Shown here piece by piece: positions 44,556 to 49,913 of a stretch of DNA of 49,913 nt. The stretch is from Modestobacter excelsi (GTDB lineage: Bacteria; Actinomycetota; Actinomycetes; Mycobacteriales; Geodermatophilaceae). The translations under genes were made by a program, and so were the position numbers. Where the stretch lies: the NCBI RefSeq assembly GCF_005930495.1, contig NZ_SJEX01000031.1, forward strand, positions 1-49,913, given 5' to 3'. Below the pieces are notes generated by a model. That model did no database searches. It had not been told where the DNA came from and saw only the letters and a program-made list of their open reading frames with translations. Positions within the stretch are counted from its first letter, which is position 1. Each line of letters opens with the position of its first letter.

Positions 44556-45200
44556 TCAGTCGGCGTCGTCGCGGCGCGGGAAGCCGGACATGCCGCGCCA
44601 GGCCAGCGAGGACAACAGCGCCACCGCCTCGTCCCGGGACACCGTGCCCTTGCTCGCCAGCCACCAGCGGGCGCTGGTCTCGGCCAGCCCGGTCATCCCG
44701 GCCGACAGCAGCAGCGCCCGCTCCGGGTCCGCGCCGGTCTCCACCGCGATCACCTCGGCGATGGCCTCGATGCAGGCCCGGGCGCCGCGGTCGGCGAGCC
44801 GCCGGACGTCTGGGTCGTTGCGCAGGTCGGACTCGAAGACCAGCCGGAAGGCCTCGCCGTCGGCGTCGATGAAGTCGAAGTAGGCGCCGACCGCGCCGTC
44901 GACCCTGGTCCGGTTGTCCTCGGTGCCGTCCATCGCCTGGCGCACCCGGTCGGTGAGCTCGTCGACCTGCTGCTCGAGCAGTGCCAGGTACAGCTCCCGC
45001 TTGCCCGGGAAGTGCTGGTAGAGCACCGGCTTGCTGACGCCGGCCCGGTCGGCGATGTCGTCCATCGCCGCGGCGTGGAAGCCCTGCGCGACGAAGACGT
45101 CCTGGGCGGCGCGCAACAGTTGGACGCGGCGGGCGCCCCGTGGCAGGCGGGAGGTCCGGCGGGCGACCGGGGGCACGGGTACGGGGCGGCTGGGGTGCAT
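44556..45200 (-). CDS. TetR/AcrR family regulator
   Basis: A 214-aa repressor. The N-terminal helix-turn-helix is AAMDDIADRAGVSKPVLYQHF (about 40-60, shown in parts). The ligand domain is all-helical. It is divergent from an alpha/beta hydrolase and next to DUF3107, the order seen in mycobacteria. ATG at 45200 has a TAAGAT box nine bases upstream. Confidence 0.92.
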   Translation of the reverse strand: MHPSRPVPVPPVARRTSRLPRGARRVQLLRAAQDVFVAQGFHAAAMDDIADRAGVSKPVLYQHFPGKRELYLALLEQQVDELTDRVRQAMDGTEDNRTRVDGAVGAYFDFIDADGEAFRLVFESDLRNDPDVRRLADRGARACIEAIAEVIAVETGADPERALLLSAGMTGLAETSARWWLASKGTVSRDEAVALLSSLAWRGMSGFPRRDDAD

Positions 45201-45209
45201 GGCGTCGTG

Positions 45210-45282
45210 ATCTTAGCGGCGCGCCCCGGCGACGGCACCGGGCCGAGCGGTGATCGCGGAGCGGTGTTCTACCGTCGGGTAG
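45210..45282. promoter_or_regulatory. Divergent TetR/hydrolase promoters with inverted repeat
   Basis: Minus TAAGAT (45210-45215) serves tetR; plus TACCGT (45270-45275) lies seven bases before the hydrolase GTG. The inverted repeat CTACC-GTCG-GGTAG (45269-45282) covers the rightward -10 box and abuts the start codon, so it is a candidate TetR operator. Confidence 0.4.
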
Positions 45283-46299
45283 GTGACCGACGCCCGGCTG
45301 TCCGACGCCCTCCTGCCCCGGCCCGGTGCGCTGATCCCGCCCTGGCCGGGCGCGATGGTGCCCGTGACCGGTGGTGAGGTCTTCGTGCGGCACACGCCGT
45401 GGTGCGGTCCGGTCGCCGGCGACGTCGACCCGGCCGACGCCCCCCGCGAGCGGGCCCTCTACGTGCACGGTCTGGGCGGGGCCTCCACCAACTGGACCGA
45501 CCTCGCCGCGCTGCTCGCCGTCCGCTTCGACGGCTACGCGCTGGACCTCCCCGGTTTCGGTCGGTCCGCGCCGCCGCCGCGGTACTCCGTCCACCGTCAC
45601 GTGCAGGCTGTCGTCGACGTGCTCGAGTGGGTCGTCGCGCGGCCTGGTCCCGGTCAGGGCGCCCCGGTGCACCTGGTCGGCAACTCCCTCGGTGGGCTGG
45701 TGAGCGTGTGGGTCGCGGCCCGCCGTCCGGACCTCGTCGCCACGCTCACGCTGATCTCCGCGGCGATGCCGGTGTACCGCGTGCCGGCCGCCTTCGACCG
45801 GGCGATCGCGCTGGTGCTGCTCCCCGGCGTCCCGGCGCTGGCCGAGCGACGCCTGGCCGGGGCGAGCCCCGAGCAGCGGGTCCGCGGGTTGCTGCAGATG
45901 TGCTTCGGCGACCCGTCGCGGGTGCCGCGGGAGCGGGTGGAGGAGGCGGTCCAGGAGATGCGCGACCGGGACGAGCAGCCCTGGGCCGGCCAGGCGCTCA
46001 CCCGCAGCCTGCGCGGGCTGATGACCTCCTACCTGCGGGTCGGCCGGGCGAACGCCTGGCGGATGGCCCGCTCGGTGAAGGTGCCGTCGCTGGTCGTGTG
46101 GGGCGACCGGGACCGGCTGGTCGACCCGGCACTGGCCCCCCGGCTGGCCGCCGTCCTCCCCGACTCCCGGCTCCAGGTGCAGGAGGGCATCGGTCACCTG
46201 GCGATGCTGGAGGCGCCGGAACCGACCGCGCGGGCCGTGCTCGCCCTCGCCGAGGACGCCGCTGCCCCGGTCGTGGAGGTCCCTGCCGGACGGGTGTGA
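45283..46299 (+). CDS. Alpha/beta hydrolase
   Basis: A 338-aa alpha/beta-hydrolase. YVHGLGGASTNW is the oxyanion loop, LVGNSLGGLV the nucleophile elbow (Ser135), VVWGDRDRLVDP carries the Asp and GIGHLAMLEAP the His. Close to lipase or haloalkane-dehalogenase-like esterases. Leaderless GTG start. Probably controlled by the divergent TetR. Confidence 0.9.
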   Translation: MTDARLSDALLPRPGALIPPWPGAMVPVTGGEVFVRHTPWCGPVAGDVDPADAPRERALYVHGLGGASTNWTDLAALLAVRFDGYALDLPGFGRSAPPPRYSVHRHVQAVVDVLEWVVARPGPGQGAPVHLVGNSLGGLVSVWVAARRPDLVATLTLISAAMPVYRVPAAFDRAIALVLLPGVPALAERRLAGASPEQRVRGLLQMCFGDPSRVPRERVEEAVQEMRDRDEQPWAGQALTRSLRGLMTSYLRVGRANAWRMARSVKVPSLVVWGDRDRLVDPALAPRLAAVLPDSRLQVQEGIGHLAMLEAPEPTARAVLALAEDAAAPVVEVPAGRV

Positions 46300-46374
46300 C
46301 GGGGTGGTCCGACACGTTGCCGGGTGCCGTTGCGGTCAGGCACCGGACCGGCCTCCCGTGAGAACCTGGGCCGC

Positions 46375-47373
46375 GTGACGAGCCCCGGGTCCCGCGCGCC
46401 GCGCGAGGCCTGGCGCTACGGGGGTCCCGACGTCCCCGGTGCGAGCCCGCGCCAGCGGCCGACCCCGGGGCCGCGGGGGTCCGATCCCCGGGTGACCCGT
46501 TCCGCGCCGCTGCACCGTCCGCCCGCGAGCCCGTTGGTGGCCCGTCGCGGACCCGTCGCTGGGCCGGTGCGCCGGACCGTCTCGCCGGGCGGGTGGTTCC
46601 GCCGCTTCGTGCGACGCCACGGCTGGCGGGCGTACGCCATCCCGGTGCTCGCCGTCGCCACCGTGCTCACCCTGGTCGACGTCGTCACCGGCGGTGGGAC
46701 GACGGCGGCCACCCGGTCGAGCGCGCTGGACGCGCCGGTCAGCGCCGCGCCGGGCACGCCGAGCACCCCGTCGGCCCCGGCCGAGGGTGAGGGGGCGCCG
46801 TCCCAGACGGCGGCCGGGACGGCAGCGGTCACCTTCGTCGAGCAGGGCGCCGGCACTCTCGGCATCGTCGACGGCACCTCCGCCGTCCACGGCACCGGAC
46901 CGCTGCAGCGCTTCGTCGTCGAGGTGGAGGACGGCGTGGGGGTGGACGGCAGCCAGTTCGCCGCAGCCGTCGAGACCACCCTCGGTGACCCGCGGTCCTG
47001 GGGCAGCGGCGGGCAGATGTCCTTCCAGCGGGTCGGTGCCGCGGAGGCCGCGGCCGGCGACTACGACTTCCGGGTCAGCCTGGTGAGCCCCGGCAGCATG
47101 GAGACCTGGTGCCCGGGCGTCGGCACCGGCGGCTACACCTCCTGCCGGTACGGCGAGCGCGCGGTCATCAACCTCGCCCGCTGGGAGACCGCCGTCCCCG
47201 ACTACGCCGGAGACCTCGCGACCTACCGGCAGTACGTGGTCAACCACGAGGTCGGCCACGCCCTGGGTCACGGCCACGAGCAGTGCGGCGGAGCCGGCCA
47301 GCTGGCGCCGGTCATGGAGCAGCAGACCCTCGGGCTGCAGGGCTGCGTCAAGAACGCCTGGCCGTACCCGTGA
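46375..47373 (+). CDS. DUF3152 zincin-like secreted metalloprotease
   Basis: A 332-aa protein with a Pro/Arg-rich cytoplasmic tail (about 1-75), one helix (about 84-103), a Thr/Ser/Pro linker and an extracytoplasmic DUF3152 domain. The zinc site HEVGHALGHGH (291-301) fits HExxHxxGxxH of metzincins; Cys residues in WCPGVGTGGYTSC and at the C-terminus may pair. Proteolytic activity is inferred. GTG at 46375 has a -10-like GAACCT box seven bases upstream; GTG at 46324 is the longer choice. Confidence 0.85.
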   Translation: MTSPGSRAPREAWRYGGPDVPGASPRQRPTPGPRGSDPRVTRSAPLHRPPASPLVARRGPVAGPVRRTVSPGGWFRRFVRRHGWRAYAIPVLAVATVLTLVDVVTGGGTTAATRSSALDAPVSAAPGTPSTPSAPAEGEGAPSQTAAGTAAVTFVEQGAGTLGIVDGTSAVHGTGPLQRFVVEVEDGVGVDGSQFAAAVETTLGDPRSWGSGGQMSFQRVGAAEAAAGDYDFRVSLVSPGSMETWCPGVGTGGYTSCRYGERAVINLARWETAVPDYAGDLATYRQYVVNHEVGHALGHGHEQCGGAGQLAPVMEQQTLGLQGCVKNAWPYP

Positions 47374-47650
47374 CATCGTGATCCTCCGGATCACACCGCG
47401 GCCAGGTGCCGTGCCCCGGCGTCGTTGAGCCGCTTCCAGCGTGCCGGTCGGGGAGCCTCCGGCCCCCGCGACCGGTCCGCTGACCGGCCTGTCGGCCGGG
47501 GATCCGTACCCGTGACATCGTGATCCTCCGGATCACACCGCGGCCGGGTGCCGTGCCCCGGCGTCGCTGAGCCGTTGCCCGCGTGCCCGGCGGGAACCCT
47601 CCGGGCCCCGCGCCGGGTCCGCGGACCGGCCTTGCGGCCGGGGTCCGTAC
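47364..47650 (+). repeat. 142-base tandem duplication with hairpin element
   Basis: The unit beginning GTACCCGTGACATCG at 47364 recurs at 47506, with GTAC again at 47647. The unit includes the last codons and stop of the DUF3152 gene and a GTGATCC-TCC-GGATCAC hairpin (47378-47394 and 47520-47536). The copies have diverged in their second halves. The gap 47374-47754 holds nothing else recognisable and no gene. Confidence 0.75.
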
Positions 47651-47754
47651 TGGGCTCCCGCGTCGCGGGATTACCGGCGCGTGTCAGGCTGTTCGGCAGA
47701 CCAGGACCCCGGCCTCTGGAGCCGGTCAGCCCTGATGCCTGTGAGGAGAGCTCC

Positions 47755-48915
47755 GTGTCGTTGCCACCCCTGGTGGAGCCCGCCGACGACCTGTCGATCG
47801 ACGAGGTCCGCCGCTACAGCCGCCACCTGATCATCCCCGACGTCGGGATGGACGGGCAGAAGCGGCTCAAGAACGCCAAGGTGCTGGCCGTCGGTGCCGG
47901 TGGCCTCGGCTCGCCCGTGCTCATGTACCTGGCCGCGGCCGGGGTCGGGACGCTGGGCATCGTCGAGTTCGACACCGTCGACGAGTCCAACCTGCAGCGC
48001 CAGATCATCCACGGGCAGTCCGACGTGGGCCGGTCCAAGGCCGAGAGCGCGCGGGACTCCATCAAGGAGATCAACCCCTACGTCGACGTCCGGCTGCACG
48101 AGACGCGGCTGGACAGCGAGAACGTGCTGGAGATCTTCGCCGACTACGACCTCATCGTCGACGGCACGGACAACTTCGCCACGCGCTACCTGGTCAACGA
48201 CGCCGCCGTGCTGCTGGGCAAGCCCTACGTGTGGGGCTCGATCTACCGGTTCGACGGCCAGGTCTCGGTCTTCTGGAACGAGCACGGGCCCAACTACCGC
48301 GACCTCTACCCGGTCCCGCCGCCGCCCGGCATGGTGCCCTCCTGCGCCGAGGGTGGCGTCCTGGGTGTGCTCTGCGCGACCATCGGCGCCATCCAGGCCA
48401 CCGAGGCGGTCAAGCTCATCACCGGCATCGGCGAGACGCTGCTCGGCCGGCTGATGGTCTACGACGCCCTGGAGATGACCTTCCGCACGATCAAGGTGCG
48501 CAAGGACCCCGAGGGTGAGCCGATCACCGGCCTCATCGACTACGAGGCGTTCTGCGGTGTCGTCTCCGACGAGGCGCAGGAGGCCGCCGCGGGCTCGACG
48601 ATCACCGTCGACGAGCTCAAGGACATGATGGACGCCGGCAAGGACTTCGAGCTGATCGACGTCCGGGAGCCCAACGAGTACGAGATCGTGTCCATCCCGG
48701 GCGCCAAGCTGATCCCCAAGGACGAGATCCTGTCCGGCCGGGCGCTGGCGCAGCTGCCCAACGACAAGCCGATCGTGCTGCACTGCAAGACCGGCGTCCG
48801 CTCCGCCGAGGCGCTGGCCGCGGTGAAGAACGCCGGCTTCAAGGACGCCGTGCACGTCCAGGGCGGCGTCACCGCCTGGGCGACGCGCATCGACAAGGCG
48901 CTCCCGACGTACTAG
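47755..48915 (+). CDS. moeZ: Adenylyltransferase/sulfurtransferase MoeZ
   Basis: A 386-aa fusion of a ThiF/MoeB adenylating domain (about 15-270; nucleotide loop GAGGLGS at 47-53, then VPSCAEGGVLG) and a C-terminal rhodanese domain (about 285-386; HCKTGVRSAEAL, Cys344). It activates ubiquitin-like sulfur carriers and passes sulfur for molybdopterin, thiamine, cysteine or thio-metabolites. GTG at 47755 has GAGGAGAG four bases upstream; an upstream-extended frame runs through the duplicated repeats and is rejected. Confidence 0.93.
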   Translation: MSLPPLVEPADDLSIDEVRRYSRHLIIPDVGMDGQKRLKNAKVLAVGAGGLGSPVLMYLAAAGVGTLGIVEFDTVDESNLQRQIIHGQSDVGRSKAESARDSIKEINPYVDVRLHETRLDSENVLEIFADYDLIVDGTDNFATRYLVNDAAVLLGKPYVWGSIYRFDGQVSVFWNEHGPNYRDLYPVPPPPGMVPSCAEGGVLGVLCATIGAIQATEAVKLITGIGETLLGRLMVYDALEMTFRTIKVRKDPEGEPITGLIDYEAFCGVVSDEAQEAAAGSTITVDELKDMMDAGKDFELIDVREPNEYEIVSIPGAKLIPKDEILSGRALAQLPNDKPIVLHCKTGVRSAEALAAVKNAGFKDAVHVQGGVTAWATRIDKALPTY

Positions 48916-48974
48916 AAGGACCTCGTCTCCCCCCACGACACGCTTCGCGCGCCGCGGGTCCCTGAGACGAGGCC
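48915..48974 (+). repeat. GAAGGACC hairpin element behind moeZ, full copy
   Basis: The G of the TAG stop is the first base of GAAGGACC. Arms CCTCGTCTC (48921-48929) and GAGACGAGG (48964-48972), then CC. The 34-base loop begins CCCCCA and ends CCCT, as in the GNAT copy. Confidence 0.7.
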
Positions 48975-48977
48975 GGT

Positions 48978-49015
48978 CACGAGGGCTCCGTTCCGTTCGG
49001 GACGGAGCCCTCGTG
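48978..49015 (+). terminator. Strong hairpin after the moeZ element
   Basis: CACGAGGGCTCCGT (48978-48991), loop of ten, ACGGAGCCCTCGTG (49002-49015): a perfect 14-bp stem. Confidence 0.8.
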
Positions 49016-49029
49016 CTGTGTACTTGGCC

Positions 49030-49617
49030 ATGCCCGAGCCCTCGCCGACGGATCTCCTGATGCTGTTCCAGCGGGCCCAGGCGCAGTTCACCGACCGGGT
49101 GGACGCCGTCGGTCCGGGGAGGTGGGACGCCCCGGCGCTGCCCGGGTGGAGCGTCGCCGACCTCGTCGCGCACCTGACCCGCGAGCAGCTGCGGGTACCG
49201 CCGCTGCTGGCGGGTGGGGAGCCCGACGTCGTCGCCGGGCAGGTCCCCACCGACACCGACGAGCTGCTGGGCGATGACCCGCTCGCGGCCTGGGAGACGG
49301 CGGCCGACGACGCGCTCACCGCGTGGGCGGCGCCCGGTGCGCTCGACCGGATCGTGCACCTCCCCGGCGGGAGCACCCCGGCGCTGCACCACCTGGTCGC
49401 GATGACCGCCGACCTGACCGTGCATGCCTGGGACCTGGCCCATGCCGTCGGCGGGGTCACCGCGCTGGACGCCGAACTGGTCGCCGCAGCTCTGCGCTAC
49501 GCCGAGGAGCGCCTCGGGGACGACGGGGTGCCCGGCACTGTCGACGCCCCGGTGGCGGTCCCGCCCGGCGCTGACCTGCAGACCCGTCTCCTGGCCCGGT
49601 TCGGCCGACGGGCCTGA
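49030..49617 (+). CDS. TIGR03086-type DinB/mycothiol-dependent metal-binding protein
   Basis: A 195-aa DinB-fold protein. LPGWSVADLVAHLTREQ and MTADLTVHAWDLAHAVGG carry the His ligands of the maleylpyruvate-isomerase-like, mycothiol-using family. Substrate unknown. ATG at 49030 fits the family start; the frame extends upstream to 49018. Confidence 0.82.
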   Translation: MPEPSPTDLLMLFQRAQAQFTDRVDAVGPGRWDAPALPGWSVADLVAHLTREQLRVPPLLAGGEPDVVAGQVPTDTDELLGDDPLAAWETAADDALTAWAAPGALDRIVHLPGGSTPALHHLVAMTADLTVHAWDLAHAVGGVTALDAELVAAALRYAEERLGDDGVPGTVDAPVAVPPGADLQTRLLARFGRRA

Positions 49618-49670
49618 GCGGCTCGGGTGCACCGACCGGCGGACGGGCACCACTCGCCGGGTCCCGGCCC

Positions 49671-49676
49671 TAGGCT
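49671..49676 (+). promoter_or_regulatory. -10 box of the gene at the right edge
   Basis: TAGGCT, 33 bases before the ATG at 49710, which has GGAGG seven to eight bases upstream. Confidence 0.45.
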
Positions 49677-49709
49677 CCTGCCGACACAGCCGGAGCCGGA
49701 GGTCGCACG

Positions 49710-49913
49710 ATGAGCCAGCCACCTCAAGGGCCGCCCCCGTACGGGCCGGACGGACGGCCCTCGTGGGGGGACCAGCCCCCCGGTGGCTGGGGTCAGCAGC
49801 CCGGTCAGGGCTGGGGGCCACCGCAGCCGGGCCAGGGCTGGGCTCCGCCTCCGCAGCCGGGCCAGGGCTGGGTTCCGCCCCCGCCGCCCGGTCCGCCGGC
49901 CCCCGGTGGGTAC
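49710..49913 (+). CDS. Pro/Gly/Trp-repeat protein, C-terminus outside the window
   Basis: Open from ATG 49710 to the right edge (68 codons). The N-terminus is disordered, with three PGQGW(G/A/V)PP repeats within PPYGPDGRPSWGDQPPGG-type sequence. In Actinobacteria such tails usually precede a membrane domain (DUF4190, DUF4870, RDD or Yip1 types), but that part is not visible. Confidence 0.75.
   Translation, partial: MSQPPQGPPPYGPDGRPSWGDQPPGGWGQQPGQGWGPPQPGQGWAPPPQPGQGWVPPPPPGPPAPGGY

Noticed and set aside
47348..47536. Small minus frame across the tandem repeat
   Set aside because: Its repeated peptide only mirrors the 142-base duplication; no ribosome site.

Overview
The window is very GC-rich, densely coded actinobacterial chromosome. 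The gene order from the degenerate zincin through DUF3499, manB, the SIS protein, manA, ahcY, mtrA-mtrB-lpqB, comF, hpf and secA, and later rhlE, ferritin-like, DUF3107, TetR, DUF3152 and moeZ, matches from memory the Rv3259 to Rv3206c block of Mycobacterium tuberculosis. Codon use, leaderless GTG/ATG starts and the gene content suggest Geodermatophilaceae (Blastococcus, Geodermatophilus or Modestobacter type). That family call is inference. I found no tRNA, rRNA, CRISPR array, transposase or origin.

Left part (1-16 kb): cell-envelope and sugar-phosphate genes (a Wzz-like membrane protein cut by the window edge, dprE2, manB, Trm112-like, SIS protein, CDF transporter, manA), then ahcY, the MtrAB-LpqB envelope-stress operon, comF and the ribosome hibernation factor hpf. 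Strong hairpin terminators follow ahcY, hpf and secA. A GNAT acetyltransferase remnant next to an F420/PPOX enzyme carries a copy of a repeated hairpin element.

Middle part (16.6-31.1 kb): secA, then the most accessory-looking region: an Rv3235-family protein, a LysM membrane protein, a small unknown protein, a BldC/excisionase-like regulator, a CpaB-like SAF protein, a CpaE/TadZ-like ATPase with Arg in place of the P-loop Lys, a WS/DGAT acyltransferase, DUF6912, a 1391-aa FHA-TM-FtsK(x3) protein of EssC type and, divergent from it, a WXG100 protein. No EccB/D/E, mycosin, CpaF or TadB/C is present. This is the best candidate here for a minimal, poorly described secretion or envelope system.

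Right part (31-49.9 kb): an HTTM membrane pair, MaoC hydratase, NUDIX, DUF6758, small membrane and PH-domain proteins, PHP phosphoesterase, RecB-type nuclease, LysE exporter, an MpaB/hydrolase pair, a beta-propeller protein, the RhlE helicase with a long structured leader and apparent CTG start, ferritin-like protein, DUF3107, TetR with a divergent hydrolase, DUF3152 zincin, moeZ, a mycothiol/DinB-type protein and the start of a Pro/Gly/Trp-repeat protein.

Two families of short hairpin elements recur directly behind stop codons. One starts GAAGGACC and its arms vary with compensatory changes. The other has GYGATCC/GGATCRC arms. Many promoters show a TANNNT -10 box 6-9 bases before the start codon, pointing to widespread leaderless transcription.
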